64,000 nucleotides of DNA from Lachnoclostridium sp. Its GTDB lineage: Bacteria; Bacillota; Clostridia; Lachnospirales; Lachnospiraceae. Location: NCBI GenBank assembly GCA_023664665.1, contig JAMPEY010000002.1:23298-87297 (forward strand), read 5' to 3'. The position numbers were made by a program, and so were the translations under genes. The notes below the pieces were generated by a model. It did no database searches and was not told the DNA's origin. It saw only the letters and a list, made by a program, of their open reading frames with translations. Of the stretch, positions 25,503-34,824 are shown piece after piece (the first letter of the stretch is position 1; every line of letters begins with the position of its first letter).

Positions 25503-26798
25503 ATGTATCGGAAAATCATGCACTATTTAGAAGCGTGGAAAGAAAACGAGCATCGTAAGCCCCTGATTCTGCAGGGGGCAAGGCAGGTCGGCAAAACCTA
25601 TTCCATTCTGGAGTTCGGGCGCACACATTACGAAAATGTGGCGTATTTTAATTTTGAAACCAATCCCAAGCTGAATGAAACCTTTGGAGAGAATATCAGT
25701 CCCGACTATCTGATACCGATTTTATCCCATATTGCAGGGCAGACCATTGTGCGGGAAAAAACGCTGATTGTCTTTGATGAAGTGCAGCTTTGCGAACGGG
25801 CGCTTACTTCACTGAAATACTTTTGTGAGGACGCCCCCGATTATCATATCATTGTGGCAGGCAGTTTGCTCGGCGTTGCGGTAAACAGGACAAAGTTTTC
25901 TTTCCCTGTGGGCAAGGCGGATATGAAGACGCTTTATCCTATGGATATGGAAGAATTTATGCTTGCAATGGGCGAGGACGCTCTGGTGGCGCAAATCAAA
26001 CAGAGCTTTCGGACAGACACGCCCCTGCCGTCTGCTCTGCATGATGCGGCAATGCAGCTTTACCGTCAGTACCTTGTAGTGGGCGGTATGCCGGAGTGTG
26101 TGATGCAATTTGCCAAAACAAGGGATTATATTCTTGTGCGCCATACGCAGGATACCATTCTGGCAAGCTACCTGAATGATATGAGCAAGTACAATAGCTT
26201 GAATGAAATCAAAAAAACAAGACTTGCCTATGACAATATTACCGTGCAGCTCTCTAAGAAGAACACGCGTTTTCAGTATAAGCTTATTAAGAAAGGCGGG
26301 CGGGCTTCCGAGTTTGAAAATGCTATCGAGTGGCTCTGCTTGTCCGGTATCGTATCGCAGGTGTATAAGGTGGAACAGATTAAAAAACCCCTCGAAAACT
26401 ATCGTGATATTGATGCTTTCAAAATCTATGTTTCGGATTTGGGCCTGCTTGCCGCCAAGAAGGATTTAGCAGCGAATGATGTCCTTTATATGGTGGAGGA
26501 ATTGAACGACTTTAAGGGCGGAATGGTGGAAAACTATGTCAATGTGCAGCTTACCATAAACGGCTACCGAACCTATTATTGGGAGTCCGAGCGTGGGGCT
26601 GAGATTGATTTTGTCATTCAGCGTGAGGGCAAACTGATACCTATTGAGGTTAAGTCTGCCGACAATACCAAAGCCAAAAGTTTAAAGGTCTATATGGAAA
26701 CCTATAAACCGGACTATGCCATCAAACTATCAACAAAGAACTTCGGCTTCACGGACGGAAAGAAGACCGTCCCTCTTTATGCTGCATTTTGTATTTGA
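25503..26798 (+). CDS. AAA ATPase with DUF4143 domain
   Basis: A 431-residue protein. The N-terminal AAA domain has Walker A ILQGARQVGKTYS and Walker B TLIVFDEVQLCERA. The C-terminal DUF4143 part (about 200-431) ends in a PD-(D/E)xK-like segment, GAEIDFVIQREGKLIPIEVKSAD. Such proteins are widespread, patchily distributed and of unknown role. AAAGGAGG precedes two ATGs; the second (25503) has the proper spacing. It has its own promoter and stands alone at the left border of the polysaccharide cluster. Confidence 0.88.
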   Translation: MYRKIMHYLEAWKENEHRKPLILQGARQVGKTYSILEFGRTHYENVAYFNFETNPKLNETFGENISPDYLIPILSHIAGQTIVREKTLIVFDEVQLCERALTSLKYFCEDAPDYHIIVAGSLLGVAVNRTKFSFPVGKADMKTLYPMDMEEFMLAMGEDALVAQIKQSFRTDTPLPSALHDAAMQLYRQYLVVGGMPECVMQFAKTRDYILVRHTQDTILASYLNDMSKYNSLNEIKKTRLAYDNITVQLSKKNTRFQYKLIKKGGRASEFENAIEWLCLSGIVSQVYKVEQIKKPLENYRDIDAFKIYVSDLGLLAAKKDLAANDVLYMVEELNDFKGGMVENYVNVQLTINGYRTYYWESERGAEIDFVIQREGKLIPIEVKSADNTKAKSLKVYMETYKPDYAIKLSTKNFGFTDGKKTVPLYAAFCI

Positions 26799-26966
26799 AT
26801 ACCGGCGGCTAAACCCAGGGGTAATTAGTGCTTGCTTTTTTACTTGGTGGGTGTTAGGATTATGTTATTGTAGGTATTATAGGATAAGTGTGAAAAATCG
26901 CTGCCGGATGTTATATTGTTTGGGATGGGAAAAGCATGGCAGCGAAGATAGCATGGGGAGAAAACC

Positions 26967-27710
26967 GTGGGTCATAAATATATAAAGGGAAAATGGAAAA
27001 AAGGAATCATAATGATAGGTCTTATGCTCTGCGGATTTGTGGCGGGAATCATTTGTGGTAGTTTGGTCATGTATGCTCGGGGGGGTGACGCTGCCGCTTC
27101 AAATGTAAAGTCGGAAGAAAGTCAGACAATGGATTGGACTTTATATTCATGGCAGAATTTTGTGACTTTTGCAGATTATGATGCAGATATAGTTTTCTTT
27201 GGAGATTCCCTAACGAGTAATTACAATTTTCAAAGTAAGTTTCCGAATGTTAAAATACTAAATATGGGATTGGTAGGCGATACCCTGACAGGAATGCATG
27301 ACAGGGTTGTCATGGTAAAAAGCGTAACGCCCGAAAAAATTTTTGTAATGGGTGGAATCAACGGTATACATGACCGTACAGTGGCGGAGACGGTGAACCA
27401 GTATAGAGACTTATTGACAAAATTACAGGAGGAGATACCCGATGCTGTTATCTATGTGGAAAGTATTCTTCCGATTTTAAAAACACGAGCAGATGAATAC
27501 GCTAGTAATGAAATGATTGCGAAACAAAATGAAGAATTGGAAAAATTAGTTGTAGAGATGGGAGCAATCTGGATTGATTTATACAGCCTTTATATAAAGG
27601 ATGGTGAATTAGATTCTAAATTAACGGAAGACGGTTTGCATTTAACGGATAATGCATATAGCTATTGGATTGAGGCGGTAAAACCATATGTTGGTGATGC
27701 CGTCAAATAA
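26967..27710 (+). CDS. SGNH/GDSL-family hydrolase, membrane-anchored
   Basis: A 247-residue protein with an N-terminal membrane anchor (IIMIGLMLCGFVAGIICGSLVM) and an outer SGNH domain. Catalytic blocks are FFGDSLTSN (Ser), the Gly block NMGLVGDTL, the Asn-containing GGINGIHD and DGLHLTDNAY (Asp-His). The family hydrolyses esters, and in polysaccharide clusters such enzymes often remove or transfer O-acetyl groups. The start codon is GTG after GGGGAG. It opens the A+T-rich polysaccharide cluster; no clear promoter was found in the 168 bases upstream. Confidence 0.85.
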   Translation: MGHKYIKGKWKKGIIMIGLMLCGFVAGIICGSLVMYARGGDAAASNVKSEESQTMDWTLYSWQNFVTFADYDADIVFFGDSLTSNYNFQSKFPNVKILNMGLVGDTLTGMHDRVVMVKSVTPEKIFVMGGINGIHDRTVAETVNQYRDLLTKLQEEIPDAVIYVESILPILKTRADEYASNEMIAKQNEELEKLVVEMGAIWIDLYSLYIKDGELDSKLTEDGLHLTDNAYSYWIEAVKPYVGDAVK

Positions 27711-27739
27711 AAAGGGATGTATTTTTGAAGGAGCGTGCT

Positions 27740-28951
27740 TTGATTAAAAAATTAACAGTTATAAAACAATTTATATATAATGTTATAAGCACTACCCTGC
27801 CCACATTAGTTTTACAGTTGCTGATACTGCCTTTAATTGCCCAGAAAATGGACGGAGATGCCTATGGTCTGGTATTGGCTATTGTGGCTTCTGTTATGAT
27901 GATTGCAGCGGGAATCGGCAATACCCTCAATAATATTCACATGATTTCTGACAGGGAATATAGAGAAAAGAATATTTTTGGGGACTTTGGTATTTTATTT
28001 ATAATCAGTACTTTTGTTGTTAGTTTTATTACATTAGGAATCTTGAAATATTATGATGTAAGAGAAGCAAGTATATATTTATTGACAATTATTATGTCAA
28101 TTCTGGTGTTAGCCAAGGAATATTATATTGTCCGATTTTGGATTGATTTAGATTATTTTGGGATTTTATTATGTAATATGCTGTGTGTTTTAGGTTATGC
28201 TTTAGGCTATGGGATATATTGGCTTGGAGGAGAATGGCAGTATATTTATATTATTGGTAATTTATTTAGCTTGATTTTTATTGTCAGGAAGTATGGTATT
28301 TCTGGAGCAATGTTTGCTAAGACGGTTTCGTTTTTGTCAACGGCAGAAAAGTTCGGGGCTTTAACCATTGCGGCGGTTTTAAACCGGGCGCTGCAATATG
28401 TGGACAGACTGTTGTTATATCCCATGCTGGGAGGCGAAGAAGTTACCATATATTATGTTGCAACACTGATTGGAAAGACAATTTCTATGGCGCTGGCACC
28501 TTTAAATAGTTTTTTGCTGAGCCAACTGTCAAAGAAAAAGGATATGAGTAAACGAATATTTTGGCAGATTTTAGTTATTACATTTATTACGGGAATCATG
28601 GCATATCCGGTTTGTCTGATATTGGCGAAGCCTCTGCTGGGATTACTATATCCCCAATGGATTGAACAATCTATGAAATATATATGGATTACGACATTGA
28701 CAGCGATTATTTCTGCCATTTCTATGGTAATTGCTCCAATGGTGTTGAAATTTTGTAATATAAATTGGCAGATACTGATTTACGGAACCTGTTTTGTGGT
28801 ATATGTTGCCGCCTCTTTTATATTACAGAAACAATTTGGCTTAATGGGATTTTGTTTTGGGGGAATGTTGGCAAACGGAATTTCTTTATGCCTGATGGTA
28901 GCAATTTATATGTTCACATATAGGAAAGGAAGAAAAACATGTGTGGAATAA
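27740..28951 (+). CDS. Wzx-like polysaccharide flippase
   Basis: A 403-residue protein that is almost entirely membrane helices, with a polar N-terminal lead (MIKKLTVIKQFIYNVIS). The pattern LLILPLIAQKMDGDAYGLVLAIVASVMM and the overall length fit the MATE-like oligosaccharide flippase (Wzx) group, which moves lipid-linked repeat units across the membrane. A TTG at 27740 follows AAGGAG and is preferred to the TTG at 27725, which overlaps that site. The last 13 bases overlap the asparagine-synthase-like gene. Confidence 0.85.
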   Translation: MIKKLTVIKQFIYNVISTTLPTLVLQLLILPLIAQKMDGDAYGLVLAIVASVMMIAAGIGNTLNNIHMISDREYREKNIFGDFGILFIISTFVVSFITLGILKYYDVREASIYLLTIIMSILVLAKEYYIVRFWIDLDYFGILLCNMLCVLGYALGYGIYWLGGEWQYIYIIGNLFSLIFIVRKYGISGAMFAKTVSFLSTAEKFGALTIAAVLNRALQYVDRLLLYPMLGGEEVTIYYVATLIGKTISMALAPLNSFLLSQLSKKKDMSKRIFWQILVITFITGIMAYPVCLILAKPLLGLLYPQWIEQSMKYIWITTLTAIISAISMVIAPMVLKFCNINWQILIYGTCFVVYVAASFILQKQFGLMGFCFGGMLANGISLCLMVAIYMFTYRKGRKTCVE

Positions 28952-30882
28952 GCGGATATTTGGATCTGCGCAAGGGAGTGGACAAGCAGATTTTAGAAGA
29001 AATGACGGATATTATTGCATATAGAGGACCGGATGATGAAGGCTTTGCATTGTTAACACAAAATGAGGTGGTATTTGCCAAGGGAAAAGATTCGGTTGAA
29101 ACAGCAGCAGGGAATTTATTAGGTGATTGTCCGGAACAAGGATACTTTATGGGCTTAGGACATAGGCGGCTATCCATTTTGGATCTTTCTGTATTGGGGC
29201 ACCAGCCGATGGAAAAGCACGACAAGGTAATGGTATATAATGGAGAAATTTATAACTTTATTGAATTACGGGAGGAATTAAAGGGAAAGGGTTATACATT
29301 CATCAGTAATTGTGATAGCGAGGTTATATTGTCTGCATATGATTATTGGGGAGAAAAATGTGTTGAAAAATTTAACGGTATGTGGGCTCTGGCGATTTAT
29401 GATTTAAAAAGGGGAACACTTTTTTTAAGCCGTGACCGATTTGGAGTGAAACCGCTTTATTATTATCAAAAGGGAGAAAAATTGATATTTTCTTCTGAAA
29501 TAAAGCAAATATTATGTGATAGTACAGTCCCAAAGAATATCAATGAAGAAATTCTGGCGCATTATTTAAAGTTTGGGTTTAGAGAATATTCGGAAGAAAC
29601 CTTTTTTCAGGAAATTTTTGCCTTGCGCGGTGGCTGTAATATGACCGTGAAATTTGATTTTGAGAACAAGAAAATTCAAGAAATCAAAAGGTACAGATAT
29701 TATGATTTAACCCAGAGAGTAAGCGTCTGTGCGCACGAAGACAATAGCAAGATGGTAGGGGACGCTTTGCGCAATGCCATTAAATTGCGGATGCGTTCTG
29801 ATGTAAAGCTGGGCAGTTGTTTGTCGGGAGGCTTGGACAGTTCCAGTATTGTGGGGATAGTGTGTGATGAGTTTAAGAGGCGGTCGGAGAACACAGATAA
29901 ATTAACTACTGTTTCCATAGGATTTCCCGATGATGCAAAAATCAATGAGTTGGATTTCTGTAATCAGGTAGCAGAATTCTGTGAATGTGAAGCGCATACT
30001 ATTACGCCGGATATCAAAGCGGTATTGGAGCATTTGGAAAAAATTGTGTGGCATCAGGATGAACCCTTAAACAATCTGGGCTTAGAGGTTTCTTATGCAG
30101 TGTTTAAAGGTGCGGCGGATAACAAGTGCAGCGTGTTTTTCGATGGGCAAGGCGGAGATGAAGGATTGACAGGATATTACTTTTATTATGCGAATTATCT
30201 GTGGCATACATTAAAAAAGGAAAAATTTTCTACTTTTTATAAAGAATTTAAGAAAATTACAGCTTCCTCCGGCTTAACAAAGAAATTAGCATTGCTATAT
30301 ATGTTGTACTTTAATTTGCCGATGGTACGGAATTTCGGAGTTAGTATCAGACGGGACAAATATCTGAACAAGGTTGTGAAAAAGGCAGTAAATAAGGAAA
30401 ATCTGCATATGTTTTTTACTCCCCGAGATGGACTGGGCAGACAGTTAGAGGATTATTTATATGGGACACTTCCTTATATTTTACATATGGAAGACAGGAA
30501 TTCTATGGCATCTTCTGTGGAAACCAGATTGCCCTTTTTGGATTATGAGTATGTGGAAAAGGTTTTATCCGTAGATGTCAGGGAAAAGTTGGAAGACGGA
30601 TTTACCAAAGTTCCTCTTAGAAAATATATGAAAGGGCTTTTGCCGGATAAGGTAATCTGGCGAAAAAATAAATTAGGCTTTCCGGCACCTACGGACAGAT
30701 GGTTTTGGGAGATTCCTAAGGAATATGTTATGGATTTATTGGACAAACCGCGCAGCGAGAAATATTTTAATATTCAGCAGATACGCAAGGACTACTTAAG
30801 CGGGCGGGGCAATGTGGATATGATGAGTAAATTTATCCTTGTGGAGCATTGGATGAGAATATTTGATTTGAAGAGTAATTAA
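28939..30882 (+). CDS. asnB: asparagine synthase-like, glutamine-dependent amidotransferase
   Basis: A 647-residue class II glutamine amidotransferase plus ATP-dependent synthetase. The N-terminal nucleophile Cys2 (MCGISGY) and the glutaminase residues RGPDDEG and GHRRLSILD are intact, as is the synthetase P-loop LSGGLDSSSIVG. The family makes asparagine, but copies inside polysaccharide clusters (for example WbpS-type) are proposed to amidate sugar carboxyl groups. With uronic-acid genes further on, that role is plausible here. The gene lies between flippase and acetyltransferase genes. Confidence 0.88.
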   Translation: MCGISGYLDLRKGVDKQILEEMTDIIAYRGPDDEGFALLTQNEVVFAKGKDSVETAAGNLLGDCPEQGYFMGLGHRRLSILDLSVLGHQPMEKHDKVMVYNGEIYNFIELREELKGKGYTFISNCDSEVILSAYDYWGEKCVEKFNGMWALAIYDLKRGTLFLSRDRFGVKPLYYYQKGEKLIFSSEIKQILCDSTVPKNINEEILAHYLKFGFREYSEETFFQEIFALRGGCNMTVKFDFENKKIQEIKRYRYYDLTQRVSVCAHEDNSKMVGDALRNAIKLRMRSDVKLGSCLSGGLDSSSIVGIVCDEFKRRSENTDKLTTVSIGFPDDAKINELDFCNQVAEFCECEAHTITPDIKAVLEHLEKIVWHQDEPLNNLGLEVSYAVFKGAADNKCSVFFDGQGGDEGLTGYYFYYANYLWHTLKKEKFSTFYKEFKKITASSGLTKKLALLYMLYFNLPMVRNFGVSIRRDKYLNKVVKKAVNKENLHMFFTPRDGLGRQLEDYLYGTLPYILHMEDRNSMASSVETRLPFLDYEYVEKVLSVDVREKLEDGFTKVPLRKYMKGLLPDKVIWRKNKLGFPAPTDRWFWEIPKEYVMDLLDKPRSEKYFNIQQIRKDYLSGRGNVDMMSKFILVEHWMRIFDLKSN

Positions 30883-30927
30883 ATCTATTGCGAAAAGATA
30901 GGGAAAGCTGGAAGTGGAGGAAGTTGT

Positions 30928-31536
30928 ATGTATCCGTTAGGATATTGTTGGAATCGATTGGTTCGCAGGCTGCATGGAAAGGCTATTATGGACAGTCAGA
31001 TTGATAAAACATCTGCAATAGGAGCCGGAAGTACCATTATTAAGGTAGTGATGGGAAGACATTCTTATTGTTGCTACAATAACACCATTATTAATTGTAC
31101 AATAGGAGCTTTTTGCTCTCTGGCAGACAATATTTCTATTGGTTTAGCCAGCCATCCTGTTGACTGGGTATCCACCTCACCGGCTTTTATGGAAAGAAAA
31201 GGAAATATTAAAAAGAGATATGCCAGACACAAATATGAGGCAAGCATCCCTACCGTAATAGGAAATGATGTATGGATAGGAAAGGGTGTATATATTAAGG
31301 CGGGCGTTAAAATAGGAGATGGCGCGGTCATTGGCATGGGGAGTGTAGTAACGAAGGATGTTCCCGATTATGCAATTGTGGCAGGAATGCCCGCTAAAAT
31401 AGTTCGTATGCGTTTTGATGAACAAAAAATTGCAAAGTTAAAGGAACTAAAGTGGTGGAATTGGGAGGATGAAAAATTGCAGCAATATGGCGATTTATTC
31501 AATGATATTGATGAATTCCTTTCAAAAGCGTTATAA
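30928..31536 (+). CDS. CatB-like hexapeptide-repeat O-acetyltransferase
   Basis: A 202-residue left-handed beta-helix acyltransferase. Isoleucine-rich hexapeptides surround a loop with the likely catalytic His in GLASHPVDWVSTSP, typical of the CatB/VatD xenobiotic and sugar acetyltransferases. The C-terminal coil VIGNDVWIGKGVYIKAGV and AVIGMGSVVTKDVPDYAIV are standard. It probably acetylates a sugar of the repeat unit. A GTGGAGG site precedes ATG 30928. Confidence 0.87.
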   Translation: MYPLGYCWNRLVRRLHGKAIMDSQIDKTSAIGAGSTIIKVVMGRHSYCCYNNTIINCTIGAFCSLADNISIGLASHPVDWVSTSPAFMERKGNIKKRYARHKYEASIPTVIGNDVWIGKGVYIKAGVKIGDGAVIGMGSVVTKDVPDYAIVAGMPAKIVRMRFDEQKIAKLKELKWWNWEDEKLQQYGDLFNDIDEFLSKAL

Positions 31537-31602
31537 AAATGGAAGCTGTTATGTGACAAAATTGATATTTGGGCAGTTGGGCATATCAAGGAGAAAAATC
31601 AA

Positions 31603-32985
31603 ATGCTGAAAAAAGTAAAAAAGAATCTATATGATACAATCGGGAGACAAAAAGCTAAAATTGAAGGAATGTATCGATATGGCACAGGTTTATTAAATAA
31701 TTGGAATGATAATGTTGCTTTGGCAAGTGTAATTATATTAAAAGTGGTAATGGACTTTTTCTTTGTCACAGTAATTTCAAATATTTATGGGTATAATGAG
31801 TTCTTTGAGGTTCATACCAATGCAAGTAAATATATTTTATCTTGGGTAATATGTATGTTGATTTGGAGGTTAATGCCCAAAGGAGAATCTATAAAGGCAT
31901 TATTTATGCACTTGCAGTTTATTTTATTGATTTTGCCAATGTTTACACTATATGCTTTTACATTAAGCAGGAGCACAAAATATATCTTGTTAGTCTCTGT
32001 GGCAATAATTATTGAGTGTTTGATATTGACACAGAAGAAAACGAAATATTTCCCCCCTAAGTTGAAAAATTTAAGTACACATACAAATGTAATGGTTGGT
32101 TTTTTAATTCCGTTGATAGCAATATTGATTTGGACTTATGGTGGATTTTCGGGATTAGAAGCTTTTGATTTGGACAAATTATATGAGATAAGAGCGTTGG
32201 CTGAATATCCAACGGTTTTATCCTATATAAATACATGGCTTACGCTGACAATCATTCCTTTTTATATAGTATATTGTTTGGACAAACATCAGTATATATT
32301 GGTAGGTATTCTTTTAATGATAGAGCTTTGTCTATATATGATACTAGCCCATAAGATGATTTATTTGGCGATGCTGGTCGTGCTTGTGGCATATATTTTA
32401 GCAAAATCAAAGCATTTGGTAAAATTATTATATATTGGGCTGACAGGACTTTTATTGTTGCTGACGGCGATGTTTTTGTTTGAAAAAGACATCAGCACGA
32501 TTACATTAATAGGAATATCGTTTGTGGGATACAGATTTTTGTTTTTGTCAGCAACAAATAAATTTTTCTTTTATGACTTTTTTTCACAATATCCGCACAT
32601 ATATTTTTCGGATGGTACGATAGGAAAACTACTGGGAATGACAAACCTGTATAAGTATACATCGGGGCAAATGGTTTATGGGTTTGCGGAAAAAGGAGAA
32701 TTAGGTCTTTCAAGTTCCAACACAGGATATTTAGGAGATGGATATGCGCAATTAGGAGCGTTGGGGATAATTATATGTGCTATTGCCTTGGCGTACATTA
32801 TAGACTATATTAGTAACTATGAAGGGAAAATACCGTTTTGTATATTGGCCTCCATGGTTACCTTATATGTAATAGTGCTTGCCGATGTAGCACTCACAAC
32901 AGTATTATTAACATCCGGTCTATTTATATTTATTATTTTTCTGGCCATTTATGCCGAGGATAATATAGAAAGGAATAAATTATGA
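31603..32985 (+). CDS. Wzy-like oligosaccharide repeat-unit polymerase
   Basis: A 460-residue protein with about ten or more membrane helices and short loops. It has the low sequence conservation usual for O-antigen polymerases; the periplasmic-type loop with TIGKLLGMTNLYKYTSGQ and the segment GLSSSNTGYLGDGYAQLG resembles the OapA/Wzy-type polymerases of Gram-positive bacteria. Position between flippase, chain-length and glycosyltransferase genes supports this. Its stop overlaps the next gene's start in ATGA. Confidence 0.75.
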   Translation: MLKKVKKNLYDTIGRQKAKIEGMYRYGTGLLNNWNDNVALASVIILKVVMDFFFVTVISNIYGYNEFFEVHTNASKYILSWVICMLIWRLMPKGESIKALFMHLQFILLILPMFTLYAFTLSRSTKYILLVSVAIIIECLILTQKKTKYFPPKLKNLSTHTNVMVGFLIPLIAILIWTYGGFSGLEAFDLDKLYEIRALAEYPTVLSYINTWLTLTIIPFYIVYCLDKHQYILVGILLMIELCLYMILAHKMIYLAMLVVLVAYILAKSKHLVKLLYIGLTGLLLLLTAMFLFEKDISTITLIGISFVGYRFLFLSATNKFFFYDFFSQYPHIYFSDGTIGKLLGMTNLYKYTSGQMVYGFAEKGELGLSSSNTGYLGDGYAQLGALGIIICAIALAYIIDYISNYEGKIPFCILASMVTLYVIVLADVALTTVLLTSGLFIFIIFLAIYAEDNIERNKL

Positions 32986-33641
32986 TAGAGTATAGTGTGA
33001 AAGATTTGTTACACGTTATTTTAAAGAAGTTTTATATTGTCATTTTAGGCATTATATTTTTTGTTTGCTTGGCAATGTATAGTGAAAAAACTTCCTATCA
33101 AAGGGCTTTGGAAAATTACGAGCGGTATGTTTTGGTTGATGCCGGTGAAAATGTGGAGCAAGCACCTTGTGTATCTTTCTGCCTTGTAAGTTGTACAAGC
33201 AAACCTGGTGTAGAATGGTCAAATGTGGATTCAGCACATATCGTTTATACATTATTGGCTGATGAGGCATTGCAAAAAAATTTGAAATTAAAAGACAAAA
33301 TAGAGATTACTTTGATTGAAGATAGTAATATTATGATATGGGAGTCTCAATCATTGAGCGCTGTTGAATTTGCCCAACAAATAGAATCGGTTAAACAAAC
33401 ATTAAAAACTTCTCTGGTAGAACAATCTATTAATATACAATATGGAGATATTGATTCCGGAATGTTTGCTTCCCAATCTGATTTTAATGAGAGGATTATG
33501 CAAAAGCCCGACAGAAGATTGAGTAAAGTACAAATATATATCAGAGGAAGTATTTTAGGAATTCTGGTATCTGTAATTTCGATTTTGTTTATGGATTATA
33601 TAAAAAGAAACAAAAATACTGTAATATCAGTAAAAGGGTGA
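32982..33641 (+). CDS. Wzz/YveK-like chain-length determinant protein
   Basis: A 219-residue protein with membrane helices at about residues 17-32 and 188-205 and a soluble middle part, the Wzz/CapA topology. VKDLLHVILKKFYIVILGII is the usual N-terminal start. The C-terminal Pro-rich Wzz motif is only partly visible (MQKPDRRLSKVQIYIRG). No tyrosine kinase (CapB/YwqD) gene follows, which is unusual for a Gram-positive copolymerase. Translational coupling to the polymerase is likely through the ATGA overlap. Confidence 0.72.
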   Translation: MIEYSVKDLLHVILKKFYIVILGIIFFVCLAMYSEKTSYQRALENYERYVLVDAGENVEQAPCVSFCLVSCTSKPGVEWSNVDSAHIVYTLLADEALQKNLKLKDKIEITLIEDSNIMIWESQSLSAVEFAQQIESVKQTLKTSLVEQSINIQYGDIDSGMFASQSDFNERIMQKPDRRLSKVQIYIRGSILGILVSVISILFMDYIKRNKNTVISVKG

Positions 33642-33649
33642 GAAGGAAA

Positions 33650-34795
33650 ATGAAAATTTTGCATTGCTGTTTGTCTAGTTTTTATATTGATGGTTATAGT
33701 TATCAGGAAAATATATTACCGCGCTTTAATCTGCTTCACGGACACGATGTAGAAATTATTGCGTCTACCGAAACATTTGATGATAAGGGGCATTTAACAT
33801 ATATTCAACCGTCATCATATCAAACCGAGGAAGGTATCCCTATTATACGGGTGCCTTATAAAAAGTTTCTGCCTAATGTGGTGATGAGGAAATTTCGTTC
33901 TTATAAAGGGGTGTATAAGTTAATTAGTGAATTTGAACCGGATGTTATATTGTTTCACGGCGGATGCGCCTATGAGTTGCTGAATGTGGTGAATTATAGA
34001 AAGAAACACTCAAATGTAAAACTTTATGTGGATAGCCATGCAGATTACCATGTCAGCGCAAAAAATTGGCTCTCAAAGAAAATACTCCATGAAGTATTTT
34101 ATAGAACTATTATTCACAAATGTATTTCTTATATAGAAAAGGTTTTCTATATTACGGAAGAGACAAAAGACTTTTTTATTCAAGAATACAAGATTTCGGA
34201 ACAATTGATGGAATATTATCCGTTGGGAGGAGAAGTGGTAGAGGAAGAAGAAAAGAGAAAGTGGAGGGAGCATATTCGAAAACAACATCAAATTGACGAA
34301 TCAACATTAGTGGTGATGCATTCTGGAAAATTAGACCAACGTAAAGAGACAGATGTATTAATTAAAGGATTCAGCAAGGTTCAATCAGATAATGTTTTGC
34401 TGTTTATTGCAGGTAATATACCACCGGAAAATGAAAAATTGTGGGATTATATTAACAGTGATACAAGAATTAAGTGGTTGGGGTGGCTGAATGCAGATGA
34501 TTTGAGACATTATCTTTGCGCATGTGATATTTATGCTCAACCCGGCGGACAATCAATAACTATGCAAAATGCGGTTTGCTGCGGTGTCCCGGTTATGATA
34601 TATCCCCACAAAAGTCATCTTAAATTGTGTAAAGACAATGTTATGTGGGTAAAAAACGAAGATGATATATATAACGAAATTACTAAAGTATTGATAAATC
34701 CGGAGCTGCTTGAAAAAATGAGTAATGCATCTATGAAAATAGCCAGAGAAGTTTTGGATTACCATATATTAGCAGCCAGAATAGAAAGACAATAA
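33650..34795 (+). CDS. family 4 glycosyltransferase
   Basis: A 381-residue GT-B fold enzyme. The C-terminal donor-binding half shows VVMHSGKLDQRKETDVLIKG, DTRIKWLGWLNADDLRHYL and the nucleotide-sugar segment YAQPGGQSITMQNAVCCGVP, an atypical form of the EGxxxxxxEA motif. The N-terminal half has an acceptor fold with FEPDVILFHGG. It retains nucleotide-sugar binding elements of GT4, but donor and acceptor are unknown. ATG 33650 follows AGAAGG; GTG 33638 is rejected. It is the only intact, soluble glycosyltransferase recognised in the cluster. Confidence 0.82.
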   Translation: MKILHCCLSSFYIDGYSYQENILPRFNLLHGHDVEIIASTETFDDKGHLTYIQPSSYQTEEGIPIIRVPYKKFLPNVVMRKFRSYKGVYKLISEFEPDVILFHGGCAYELLNVVNYRKKHSNVKLYVDSHADYHVSAKNWLSKKILHEVFYRTIIHKCISYIEKVFYITEETKDFFIQEYKISEQLMEYYPLGGEVVEEEEKRKWREHIRKQHQIDESTLVVMHSGKLDQRKETDVLIKGFSKVQSDNVLLFIAGNIPPENEKLWDYINSDTRIKWLGWLNADDLRHYLCACDIYAQPGGQSITMQNAVCCGVPVMIYPHKSHLKLCKDNVMWVKNEDDIYNEITKVLINPELLEKMSNASMKIAREVLDYHILAARIERQ

Positions 34796-34824
34796 ATAGT
34801 GAAAGAGATATAAGGAGGAGGCTT

